From CAZSAL01 sp964604825 (lineage in GTDB: Bacteria > Elusimicrobiota > Elusimicrobia > 2-01-FULL-59-12): a stretch of 27,031 nt of DNA. Every line of letters starts with the position of its first letter. Positions within the stretch are counted from its first letter, which is position 1. Shown here piece after piece: positions 1 to 9,627 of the stretch. The translations under genes and the position numbers were made by a program. The notes under the pieces are model-generated. The model saw nothing but the letters and a program-made list of their open reading frames with translations. It was not told the DNA's origin and did no database searches. The DNA lies in the NCBI GenBank assembly GCA_964604825.1, contig CAZSAL010000038.1, positions 1 to 27,031 of the forward strand, in the 5' to 3' direction.

Positions 1-2
1 TT

Positions 3-3000
3 TTCCTCTTCACGTTTCACGGGCCGTTTGAGGAACAGGCGCTCAGCGCCCGATTGGGCCAGTTTCCGCATGAGCCGCGCCTCGATCCCGGGCGCTTCGC
101 CGCATTCCTGGACAGATTAACGGCTTCGCTGCGCGGCCCGCAGTTAGTACCCTCGGACGGGGCTTTGGCATTCGCTATGCCCGCAGCAATACCGAGAGCC
201 GGACGTTCGACCTCTCCGCCACGGAGACCAGCATCGGCAACACCTCCCGGCCCGCGAGCAGAATCCACGCTGCCGTCTTCGCCGAGCGACGCCTTCCGGC
301 CTTATCGGAACGTCCATATCATTTTCGTCGATGACAACCTGCCTCTGATCGAAAGCCGCCGCGACCACCTGGTCGATGGAGGCTTTATCGATAGAGACCA
401 CGCGCACCTGTCCGCCAGTGTGGAGGAAGGGATCAATCGTTTCCAGGAATTAAAGAGCGCCGGGATCCCGGATGAGGAAATTCTGGTCGTCGCCGATCTC
501 GCTTTTCACGCCGATCCAAGGGAGCTGGACCGCCGGGAACCGGACGGCCTGGACCTCGTTAACTGGCTCCGGCTTTCACGCGCCGCAGGAGGGCTGAACT
601 TCAAGGGCCGCATTCTGGTTCACTCCGGGAGCGTTCCGCTGAGCCTTCAACTGGAGGAACTCGTCAGCCAGGGGACGACGCAGGGATTCGGGCTGGCTTA
701 TCGTGTGAAAAGCGGCGTAAACGATTTCGTAGAAGCGCTTTACCAGACACTTGTCCATCCGCCGGCCGTTGAAGCCGAAATAACGCAGCCGCTGGTAGCG
801 TCCGCCCGCTGGCGGGAGATGTCTCTACGGTATGAATTCTGGGCGGATCTCGATTCTCTGCTGGAATGCGTACGCGGCATTGCAAGCGATGCTCTCGGTG
901 CGCTTCCTGATTCGGCGAGGACATCGTCCGATGAGAAAAAACTTCAAGAACTCGAGACGTTCGCCGGAACGGCACGGGAGCGGCTGGACCGGAACGAATA
1001 CCTGCACCGGCTGATCCGGGAAACGTCGGAATACCGCCCGTTTGTCGAGCAGATGGCGCGCTCCGCCGGATCCCGCGCACAGGTCCTGTTGAAAGATCTG
1101 GCCAACGCGCTCGGGAAGGTCAGCGAGTTTTCCAACGAAGCCCAGATCATGGATCGCGTCATCCCTGAAGAAGGCCAGCCGGTTCAAACCGTTTCGATTG
1201 AAGAAGCGCTGCGCCAATCCCTCCGAGGGGGTGGTTTAGAGGGCTATCTGCAATACCGCTCCGTGGACGGCGCGACCTCGCGTGATCCCTGGGAGGTTTT
1301 ACCTGCCGGGCTGCGCGAGAACCGGCAGATCCCGCTGGCGGCCGCCTATGCCATCCGCGCGGTACTGAAGAATTCACTGGAAGCTTACCGGGAGCGGTAT
1401 CCGCGGGACTTGCTCGATCTTATCGCCTGGGAATCGCGCCCCGTAGAAATCGGCGTGCATACCGTCGCAGAAAATGGCGTTCGAAAAACTATTCTTACGC
1501 TTACTGATCGTGCCGGAGGCGTCCGCGGGTTCGCGCTTTTCCGTCGCATCTTCCATCCCCATGCCGGGACGAAACGCGATCACCCGGGTTTCGGTCTTTA
1601 TTGGGCGAAGTTTCTCGCGCGCGCGGCCGGTTTTGAGTTTAAGATTCATTCCCGCGGCGATCGGACTCAGGCCGTATTGATCTTCGAAGAGAAAGACGTC
1701 TTTCAATTAGCCGAAGATCCAAACCGCAGACCGCCTCCTTATCAACCAAAAAATGACGTGGAACACCGGCTGCAGGAAGCGGCTTTCGACCACGGCGGAA
1801 AAGTTGAAGGATGGCGGCGGATGGCGGAAGCCTCCACGGAAACCGGCATCATGGTTCCGTCCTTCGTGGAAATGCCGAACGCGCAGGTATGGATTCCCTT
1901 CCTCAAGGCCAACGCCGCATTGATGGAAAAAGGCGACGCGGTTGTCAGGCATTACGCCCCTCTTGTGGATTTCATTCTGGAGCAGGCCGGAGGCGTCGAG
2001 GATGTGAGCGAATTCTTCGAACGCCTCGCGCCGCTCGTGGAACCGCTTGGTCTGGATGGCCAACGGGGAGCGCGGGAGCTGTTCGCTCCAGGCTTCAACA
2101 TGCCGATGCTCCGCGGAGAGGGCGGCGCCATTTCCCGCCGCGCCGTTGAGGATCAACTGGACGACTATCTCCGGCGGCTCAGCCGCAGGTTTATCCTTCC
2201 GGAAAACCTGGCGGCGCTGAGTCAGGCCCGGGCCGTCGAACTCAAGGAGCTGATCCGGCAGCGCGGCGAAGAATTCGACGGCACTTTTGTCCTGCGCACA
2301 GCGGACGCGGTGGACGCCACCTTCGCGGAAAGTCACAGCCCGGACCTGGTTTCGCTTCCCTGCACCCGCGACACCGTAACCAGAGCGTTGCTGGAAAGCC
2401 TCCAGACCAAAGCATCCCAGTCCTGGCGGATCCATCATTCTTATCTTGCGGAGGAATCCTATTCCCCGGGATTGATGAACACGGTCTGGGTAGACGCCGG
2501 CATCGTAGCCTATACGGATATTTATGACCGGCTTGTCGTTGAAATAACTCCCGGCCAGCCGGACACCATCACCAGCGGCCAAACCCAGCCTTTGCGCTTT
2601 GAATTCAAGATGGATGAAACCGGCAAGGTGTCGAGCTACCGGGTGAAACAACCCTATGAAAACTTTCCTAAGGCAATCCATGTGCGCGACGCCGGACTTC
2701 TCACACCGTCAGATGGCGAAAAATATTTTGAACAATTCAGGCGTCTCACCAGCACACTGCGGCTCCAGGAACTTGTTGCCAATCGCAACTACACAGCATC
2801 TCCGTTGGATGAAGAGCAACTGCTTGAACTCGCCCGCCGCCTATGGAAACTCCAGCGCCACCGGAAGTTCGGCTATCCTCTCAAATTCGAAGGAGGGGTC
2901 CGCAAAGACGGTTATCACGTAATTGGACTACAGGCTGACCCTTCCGTGGGGCTTCCGGAGAGCGAATCCGGCCAGGACATTCCTTACAAACTGCCGGAAG

Positions 3001-5774
3001 CGATTGAACGCCTGGATGTCCCGGTATGTCTTGGAGTCGGAGCCGCCGAAAATATCCCAGTGGTTATCCTCGGCGAGGAAGCTTCGGCAGAAGACCTTTC
3101 CCGGATCGACGCGCAGCTTCGGGAGGGATATATCGTCGTGGCCCGTGACGCGGCCAGCCGCGTGGCGGGAATGCAGCTGCCGAATATGAAGGCAGTGGCG
3201 GATCCCGGCGGTTCCGGGTTCGCGCACAATATCAGTCTGATCAACCGTCGCATTGGGGAAGGTCTGGTTTACCTGGCCGGGTATCAGATGGAGAAATTTT
3301 TCCGCACCATGAATTATGACCGCCCGGCTCCCGGGATTCGCATCAGTCGCAGCCGCGTCAGCGCCTATGCGGATGGCCTTAACGCGAGGCTGTTTGAGTT
3401 TGCAGCAGAAAATCCATCCGGGGGAAATGTCCGCGCTTCTATTCGTCCCGGCCTCCCGACCCATCCGATTTCCGAATCCAGGAATTGGGAGGAAGCATTC
3501 GCGGCGAATGGCCTTCCAAAATGTGTAGCGTTCCATCGCGAAGGCCCCCGCGAGGACGTAACAAACGTAGAAATTGAGTCTTATCAAACGATTCGCGAGG
3601 CCATGGGACTTGCGATCAAATGGGGAGAGCAGGCCGTATTCATTAGTCACACTGGGTATCCCCATAATGATATCTTTCCCATTCTTACGGACGATGCTTT
3701 CAAAGGCATCATTCTTGATGTTTCCGGCGGCATGATTGCTTCACTAACTATCCGTGAATTTTTGAAGGAGCATCCGGAATACAAAGGTCGCGTCTATAAA
3801 TTCGGGCACAACGGTATCCAACAGTGTCTGGAGTTCCTTTCTGAATTCAATCGGAAGGCTTCCGCCGCGCTGATCCATGAACCGGCGGCAGAAGACGCGG
3901 TCGTCCCCGACATCTCGGATGATCTTCTCCATGCCGTGCGGCGATTTTTACTCAAAGATTTCGCCGGCTTCAGAGGGCTGACTAAACTTTGGGAGGACTC
4001 CTACGAGACAGAAAGGAGGCAGGAATTTATCGAGGAGGCGCCGCGCCGTTTTGCTCCCTTTCTCACAGAAGAGGACTGCGCAGTCTTGTCGGTTGTAGTA
4101 CGGGAACTGTTCCATGATATGGTCGGTAAACCGCTGGACCCCACGCCAGTAGTCATCAGCGACGGCCTGCGCGCCTTTCTCTCGCTTCTGCGTGAAGAAA
4201 TCAGCCTCCCCTATTATCCGGAGCTGGTGGATTCCTGGGGGATGAGGCTTCTCCGGCGCCTGTGCGACGCGGCTTTCCCGTCGGAGGCGGTTTCTTTGCG
4301 CGCGGCGTCCCGGACCGGGGTTCCCATCATCATTGCCGCGGATGACTTCGAGGCTCCGCTCGCGACCGCCCGGAGGATGGTCGACGAATCGGCCGCGTCG
4401 CTCGGCGTTCCCTTCGAGTTTTACGATTATATTTCCCCTGACATGGCTGCGCACAGCATGATGGACAAAGATCCCTTTATCCTGATCACGGATGTTTCCT
4501 TTGGCGGACGGGAGCGCGGGGTGAACATCCTGGAAGCGGCGATGGCGCGGGCCAGGGAAACGGGAAAGCCCTTCCACCTGATTGTGGCTTCCGGCGTTGG
4601 GGAAGACTCCGCGGAAGTGCGCAGGCTGCGCGGGATGGCGGAAAGTCTGCGGGCTGAAGGTCTTATGACGTTTTCTTACGCCGGACGGAACGAAGCGGAT
4701 CTGGCGAGAATCGTCCGCGATAAACTCGCCGAATGGAAATCTCAAACCGATGAACCGGAGCTTCCTCCAGCGCCACCGCTGGTTACTCCGCAGGAACCAA
4801 CCCGCCCTGCCGGGCTCCCGACGCAGCCCTATTCAGCAGACATGACTCTGGAAGAAGCGGTTCAGGCCAATGGCCTGCCGAAGAAAGTGGTTATGATCGA
4901 CACCCTTTATTCCGACACCACGGGAAAACCCAGACGGCACCGAGGGGAATTATTTGGATGGAAATCATACACGGAAGTTTCATTGATGCGCGTAAGCGAT
5001 AATTGGAGGGACCAGGTTTACGCGTTGGGAGAGAAAGCTATCCTGATCGTTCACGGGATAAACGCAGAATATGTGGCGTCCATTATAGCCGACCCGCAAT
5101 TCAAAGGGATACTGGTTTTCGAGTCCGGAGGCCGTTCCCAACAGGAAGCGGTAGAGCGAGAGCTGGGAAAATTAGGAAAACAATATCAAGGCCGATGGTT
5201 CTGCGCTCATTACGATCAGGCTGAAATGATGATCAAAAGCCTCGGAAGATATAACAAAAGAGCAGAAGCCGCGCAGAATGCCGTCTCATCTGTGCCGGGA
5301 AGCCCGGCCGCGGCCCGGGTTCTGACGTTCCCCGAAGCGCTACAGCGGACCCCGGGCAGGAAGCATGTCGCATTAGTGGGTTGCGCATTGAAATCGAACA
5401 AAGATGCGCTGGTGAATAATGGAGTGCAAACAATATTTGCGGAGACGTTCTGGTCCGTGCTTAAGCAATGCGCGCAATGGGGGGAACAGGCTGTTCTTGT
5501 TGTTCATGGAGTTTATCCAAAGGAATCGGCGGAAATTCTTCAACGTTCTGATTTCAAAGGAATATTGGTTTTTGTCTCTGGAGGTGGAGATCTGTTAGAC
5601 CAGGCGAGAACAGCTTTTCATGATTTGGGAAGCGAATACGCTGGACGGTGGTTTGTCACTACTGGAACACGCGAAATTGATTTGGCCCTCATTGAATTCA
5701 ACGAATCCGCGCAGGAAGCGGAGGAGTTGCAGGCTCACGATAAGGCGGGCCACGGCTGCCGCACATCCGCCTGA
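3..5774 (+). CDS. Giant multidomain protein: receiver, HATPase, PEP-synthase-like and triple C-terminal repeat (5' partial)
   Basis: The frame is open to the left edge, so the true start probably lies outside the window; a TTG at 54 is the first internal candidate and is used for numbering. A receiver-like domain (about residues 87-230) has an acidic pair D93/D94, a candidate phosphoacceptor D148 and a later S and K. Next comes a histidine-kinase-type ATPase domain (about 260-545) with an N-box Asn near 440, a G1-like DRAGG at 485-489 and a G2-like GFGL near 512-515. The expected H-box is degenerate (KDLANALG) and I see no phosphoacceptor His. Residues about 700-960 resemble the ATP-grasp part of PEP synthase/PPDK (FVLRTADAVDATFAES; DGYHVIGLQADP), followed by a swivelling-like segment (VVARD, then GGSGFAHNIS with H1058). 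A second receiver-like domain spans about 1424-1564 (D1430/D1431, D1480). Three related ~130-residue units occur at about 1144-1273, 1597-1740 and 1757-1893. There is no signal peptide in view. Its function is unknown; signalling or phosphotransfer is inferred. Confidence 0.85.
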   Translation, partial: FLFTFHGPFEEQALSARLGQFPHEPRLDPGRFAAFLDRLTASLRGPQLVPSDGALAFAMPAAIPRAGRSTSPPRRPASATPPGPRAESTLPSSPSDAFRPYRNVHIIFVDDNLPLIESRRDHLVDGGFIDRDHAHLSASVEEGINRFQELKSAGIPDEEILVVADLAFHADPRELDRREPDGLDLVNWLRLSRAAGGLNFKGRILVHSGSVPLSLQLEELVSQGTTQGFGLAYRVKSGVNDFVEALYQTLVHPPAVEAEITQPLVASARWREMSLRYEFWADLDSLLECVRGIASDALGALPDSARTSSDEKKLQELETFAGTARERLDRNEYLHRLIRETSEYRPFVEQMARSAGSRAQVLLKDLANALGKVSEFSNEAQIMDRVIPEEGQPVQTVSIEEALRQSLRGGGLEGYLQYRSVDGATSRDPWEVLPAGLRENRQIPLAAAYAIRAVLKNSLEAYRERYPRDLLDLIAWESRPVEIGVHTVAENGVRKTILTLTDRAGGVRGFALFRRIFHPHAGTKRDHPGFGLYWAKFLARAAGFEFKIHSRGDRTQAVLIFEEKDVFQLAEDPNRRPPPYQPKNDVEHRLQEAAFDHGGKVEGWRRMAEASTETGIMVPSFVEMPNAQVWIPFLKANAALMEKGDAVVRHYAPLVDFILEQAGGVEDVSEFFERLAPLVEPLGLDGQRGARELFAPGFNMPMLRGEGGAISRRAVEDQLDDYLRRLSRRFILPENLAALSQARAVELKELIRQRGEEFDGTFVLRTADAVDATFAESHSPDLVSLPCTRDTVTRALLESLQTKASQSWRIHHSYLAEESYSPGLMNTVWVDAGIVAYTDIYDRLVVEITPGQPDTITSGQTQPLRFEFKMDETGKVSSYRVKQPYENFPKAIHVRDAGLLTPSDGEKYFEQFRRLTSTLRLQELVANRNYTASPLDEEQLLELARRLWKLQRHRKFGYPLKFEGGVRKDGYHVIGLQADPSVGLPESESGQDIPYKLPEAIERLDVPVCLGVGAAENIPVVILGEEASAEDLSRIDAQLREGYIVVARDAASRVAGMQLPNMKAVADPGGSGFAHNISLINRRIGEGLVYLAGYQMEKFFRTMNYDRPAPGIRISRSRVSAYADGLNARLFEFAAENPSGGNVRASIRPGLPTHPISESRNWEEAFAANGLPKCVAFHREGPREDVTNVEIESYQTIREAMGLAIKWGEQAVFISHTGYPHNDIFPILTDDAFKGIILDVSGGMIASLTIREFLKEHPEYKGRVYKFGHNGIQQCLEFLSEFNRKASAALIHEPAAEDAVVPDISDDLLHAVRRFLLKDFAGFRGLTKLWEDSYETERRQEFIEEAPRRFAPFLTEEDCAVLSVVVRELFHDMVGKPLDPTPVVISDGLRAFLSLLREEISLPYYPELVDSWGMRLLRRLCDAAFPSEAVSLRAASRTGVPIIIAADDFEAPLATARRMVDESAASLGVPFEFYDYISPDMAAHSMMDKDPFILITDVSFGGRERGVNILEAAMARARETGKPFHLIVASGVGEDSAEVRRLRGMAESLRAEGLMTFSYAGRNEADLARIVRDKLAEWKSQTDEPELPPAPPLVTPQEPTRPAGLPTQPYSADMTLEEAVQANGLPKKVVMIDTLYSDTTGKPRRHRGELFGWKSYTEVSLMRVSDNWRDQVYALGEKAILIVHGINAEYVASIIADPQFKGILVFESGGRSQQEAVERELGKLGKQYQGRWFCAHYDQAEMMIKSLGRYNKRAEAAQNAVSSVPGSPAAARVLTFPEALQRTPGRKHVALVGCALKSNKDALVNNGVQTIFAETFWSVLKQCAQWGEQAVLVVHGVYPKESAEILQRSDFKGILVFVSGGGDLLDQARTAFHDLGSEYAGRWFVTTGTREIDLALIEFNESAQEAEELQAHDKAGHGCRTSA

Positions 5775-5791
5775 GGGAAGCAGGATACACC

Positions 5792-5835
5792 TTGACGGAT
5801 GCATATTTATAATGCATATTGATACATATGCATAG
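5792..5835 (+). promoter_or_regulatory. VapBC promoter/operator candidate
   Basis: An AT-rich patch lies just upstream of the antitoxin. TTGACG at 5792-5797 could be a -35 element, with CATATT at 5815-5820 at 17 bp spacing. ATGCATATT occurs twice in direct orientation (5799-5807 and 5812-5820), followed by an inverted ATATGCAT at 5825-5832. Antitoxin RHH proteins usually autorepress by binding such palindromes next to their own start. The operator role is inferred. Confidence 0.5.
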
Positions 5836-6022
5836 GACAACGCTCAATCTGGATGACGCGATGGTGAAAGAGGCGGCGGCTTTGACGGGAATCCGCGAGA
5901 AGACGTCGCTGATCCACAAGGGGCTTCAGGCGCTGATCGCGCAGGAGAAAAACCGGCGCCTTGCGGCGTTGGGCGGGACGGAACCGGGTTTACTGCCCAT
6001 CCACCGCCGACGCTCGAAATGA
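5828..6022 (+). CDS. vapB: VapB-type antitoxin
   Basis: This 64-residue protein starts at ATG 5828. A TTG nine bases upstream is possible but adds nothing to the family pattern. The N-terminus MHRTTLNLDDAMVKEAAALT is the ribbon-helix-helix DNA-binding segment of VapB antitoxins. It is followed by the characteristic TGIREKTSLIHKGLQALIAQE helix and the RRLAALGG toxin-wrapping tail. Its stop overlaps the toxin start (ATGA at 6019-6022), which is the standard arrangement for co-translation. It should neutralise the VapC RNase by tight binding and repress its own promoter, where a palindromic candidate operator lies immediately upstream. Known family behaviour supports the role; the sequence alone does not show that the pair is active. 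Confidence 0.9.
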   Translation: MHRTTLNLDDAMVKEAAALTGIREKTSLIHKGLQALIAQEKNRRLAALGGTEPGLLPIHRRRSK

Positions 6023-6384
6023 TCCTTGTTGATACGTCCGTCTGGATCGCTCATTTCCGGCAGGGAGTTCCCAGTCTGCAGAAATTACTTCTTGATGGAG
6101 AGGTTCTGGGCCATCCCTTTGTTGTCGGCGAAGTATCCTGCGGCCATCTCCGGAACCGGCTGGAAATCCTGAACCTTCTAAGATCATTGCCGCAGGCCAG
6201 AGTGGCGGATGAAAATGAGGTCATGCATCTTGTTCATCATCGGCGACTGATGGGGAGGGGGATCGGCTGGATTGACGCGCATCTCCTGGCCTCAGCAGTT
6301 TTGACACATGTCCCGCTGTGGACCTTCGATAAAGCCCTTTCCTCCGCCGCCAAAGACCTTCATTTAACGTTCCATCCCTCCTGA
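6019..6384 (+). CDS. vapC: VapC-type PIN-domain toxin ribonuclease
   Basis: This 121-residue PIN-domain protein has the usual VapC length. The acidic residues expected for Mg2+-dependent RNase activity are present: D5 in ILVDTSVWI, E38 in VVGEVSCG, D86 in GWIDAHLL and D104 in WTFDKAL. It overlaps the antitoxin by four bases, so the pair is probably a single transcription unit. VapC toxins cleave tRNA or rRNA when released from the antitoxin. The last 25 bases overlap the 3' end of the convergent mqnA-mqnC gene on the other strand, so the module is tightly packed against the menaquinone operon. The reading frame appears intact. Confidence 0.92.
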   Translation: MILVDTSVWIAHFRQGVPSLQKLLLDGEVLGHPFVVGEVSCGHLRNRLEILNLLRSLPQARVADENEVMHLVHHRRLMGRGIGWIDAHLLASAVLTHVPLWTFDKALSSAAKDLHLTFHPS

Positions 6385-8342
6385 ACTCTTTCCGAAGCTG
6401 AACTACCTGGCTGGTTGAACACCCGCAGGATTTCGTAGAGCGTAGTGCGCTGGGCGGGGATGAACCCTGCTTCGCGGATCATCGCTGTGGTCCGGTCAAC
6501 GGTCGTAGTATTAATGTGACCCGCCGCTTTGTGGACGTTTTCATCGATCAGCGTCCCGCCGAAGTCGTCCGCCCCGAAATGCAAAGCCACCTGCCCGGTT
6601 CTGCTGCCCTCGGAAAACCAGGTCGCCTGAATATGCGGCACATTATCGAGATAAAGCCGGGAAACCGCCAGGATGCGGAAGTAGGCGGAGGGCCCGGCGC
6701 AGGAATGTATTTTGCTTTCCAGTTTCGTATTCCCGGGCTTGAAACTCCAGGGTACAAAGGCCGTGAATCCGCCGTATTCGTCCTGCTGGGAGCGGACTTT
6801 CTCCAGGTGTTCGATGAGATCTTCCGGCCGTTCGACATGGCCGTACATCATCGTGGCCGTTGATTTAAATCCAAGCTTATGCGCCGCCCGGTGCACCCTG
6901 ATCCAATCCTCGTTGGCCTTCTTCTTCGGTGAAATGCGCAGACGCACGTACTCCGAGAGGACTTCCGCGCCTCCGCCGGGCAGCGTATTCTGTCCGGCTT
7001 CCTTCAAGGCCATCAGCACTTCCTCAAGAGACTTCTGTGATACCTCTGCCATCATCAGCGCTTCGCCCGCCGTGAAAAAATGAGGCGTGACGCGCGGAAA
7101 CCGCCGGCGCGCCTCGCGCACAAGGGAAGTGTAGTATTCCAGAGGCAGTCCCGGATTCAGGCCGCCCTGCAGCAGCACGGTCGTAGCTCCCTGCTCCGCT
7201 GCGCGTGATATTTTTTCCATGACCTGTTCGACGGAAAGCGTGTAGGCCTCCTGGTGGCCCGGTGGCCGGTAGAAAGCGCAGAAAAGGCATTCGGCCACGC
7301 AGACATTGGAGTAATTGGGATTCGAATCAATGGCGAAAGTAACGCGGTTGCCCGGATGCTTTTTATGCCGCACGCGGTTTGCCAGACAACCCAGGGACAT
7401 CAAATCCGCTTCCTTTAGCAGGAAAAGACCCTCATCCTGCGTCAGCCGCTTACCGGCGAGGATCTTTCGAGTTATCTGGTCGAGAGTCGAACCTCCTCCC
7501 CCCTTGAGGGGGAGGTCTGAGGTGGGGGGTTCATTCTCCGCAACACCACACCCCCCATCCCCACCTTCCCCCGCAAGGGGGGAAGGAGTTTTCATAGAAT
7601 CACTCGGGAATGACAGCCTTCTAAATCTTTCGATCGATTCTTCATGCGCATCGGTAAAGTCGTAGGCAAAATGCTTCCAGTACTCGCGCGATTCTGCCGA
7701 AGCCTCCGGATCGTCCTGCCGCAGGGAATCCCGCAAAATCTTTTCCAGAGTCTGCTTCGCCGCTTGAGGCAAATCCCTGCGCACCGCCCAGCGCGCAAAA
7801 ACAAACGGCGTCTTATGCCAGGAAAACCATTCCTCACCAAGATCCGTAACTATAGGCAGGCCTCTGATGCCTTCTTTCTTAGCCTGCAGCGCCTCGTTGC
7901 CGATCAAAAGAAGAGCGTCCGCTGAGCCGTCAAACATGAGACTGGAAGCTACGCGGCCGTAATGGATATGCGTGCGTCCGTATTTTTTTTCGAGGATCAC
8001 CTGCAAAAGCCGCACCGAGGTGGCCGTATCATCCGTCACTGCGCATTCGCCTGACAACTCTGCCAGCGGCCTGCGGGAAAATACAAGGACACTGGCTGCG
8101 GCCCGGTGCACTCCGATGCCAAGCCGTCCTATGGGTTCAAATTGATCTTCCAGGCGCAGGAAATCCATCAGAGACATCGCGCCTGCGGCAACGCGGCCGT
8201 TCTCAGCTTCGATCCCCAGGTTGCGGGGGGAAACGCGGCGGAATTCAAACCGGAATCCATTCCGCTCCACCGGGTCAGGACCGAACCCCCGGTGAAAGGG
8301 CGCCATGTTCAAATAAGGTATAAAACCTACACAAACATCCAT
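6360..8342 (-). CDS. mqnA-mqnC: MqnA-MqnC fusion: chorismate dehydratase plus dehypoxanthinyl futalosine cyclase
   Basis: This 660-residue protein carries two enzymes that are normally separate. Residues 1-245 match MqnA (VGFIPYLNMAPF, GAMSLMDFLR, GNEAL, WFSWHKTPFVFARW), which dehydrates chorismate to 3-enolpyruvylbenzoate. Residues about 288-645 match MqnC, the radical SAM enzyme that cyclises dehypoxanthinyl futalosine, with the cluster motif C348-x3-C352-x2-C355 (CVAECLFC) followed by LPGGGAE and ALHFGADDFGG. The join at about residues 250-287 is not an ordinary domain linker: it is a Gly/Pro-rich translation of a palindromic repeat element (7482-7595). No stop or frameshift is seen across it. 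It is the last gene of the minus-strand menaquinone operon, 91 bp after mqnE. Whether the product stays fused or is cleaved is unknown. No clear ribosome binding site precedes the ATG. Confidence 0.93.
   Translation of the reverse strand: MDVCVGFIPYLNMAPFHRGFGPDPVERNGFRFEFRRVSPRNLGIEAENGRVAAGAMSLMDFLRLEDQFEPIGRLGIGVHRAAASVLVFSRRPLAELSGECAVTDDTATSVRLLQVILEKKYGRTHIHYGRVASSLMFDGSADALLLIGNEALQAKKEGIRGLPIVTDLGEEWFSWHKTPFVFARWAVRRDLPQAAKQTLEKILRDSLRQDDPEASAESREYWKHFAYDFTDAHEESIERFRRLSFPSDSMKTPSPLAGEGGDGGCGVAENEPPTSDLPLKGGGGSTLDQITRKILAGKRLTQDEGLFLLKEADLMSLGCLANRVRHKKHPGNRVTFAIDSNPNYSNVCVAECLFCAFYRPPGHQEAYTLSVEQVMEKISRAAEQGATTVLLQGGLNPGLPLEYYTSLVREARRRFPRVTPHFFTAGEALMMAEVSQKSLEEVLMALKEAGQNTLPGGGAEVLSEYVRLRISPKKKANEDWIRVHRAAHKLGFKSTATMMYGHVERPEDLIEHLEKVRSQQDEYGGFTAFVPWSFKPGNTKLESKIHSCAGPSAYFRILAVSRLYLDNVPHIQATWFSEGSRTGQVALHFGADDFGGTLIDENVHKAAGHINTTTVDRTTAMIREAGFIPAQRTTLYEILRVFNQPGSSASERVQEGWNVK
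7482..7595. repeat. Palindromic repeat element inside mqnA-mqnC
   Basis: Two GC-rich hairpins form its ends: CCCCC-TTGA-GGGGG near 7500-7515, and CCTTCCCCC-GCAA-GGGGGGAAGG near 7564-7586. It is translated in frame on the minus strand as a stretch beginning TPSPLAGEGGDGG. A related copy lies in mqnE (8755-8865) and shares the segment CATCCCCACCTTC. It is a short non-autonomous palindromic repeat with no transposase. Confidence 0.8.
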
Positions 8343-8433
8343 AAATCATGTTGGACACCTGTTGGACACAAAATTGTCCAACCTTGTCCAACCTGTCCAA
8401 CCTCCCACTCTACCGTCGATCCCAGGTGTGACA

Positions 8434-9613
<1,180 letters not shown>

Positions 9614-9627
<14 letters not shown>

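Noticed and set aside
1707..2681. A 324-codon minus-strand frame (also 2928-3665 and 3948-4745) inside the giant gene
   Set aside because: These are antisense frames within one continuous plus-strand gene with recognisable domains. They show no ribosome binding sites and no domain motifs.
5792..5813. Promoter TTGACG with TATAAT at 5808
   Set aside because: The spacing is only 10 bp, too short for sigma-70. CATATT at 17 bp was preferred as the -10, with the AT-rich repeats as an operator.
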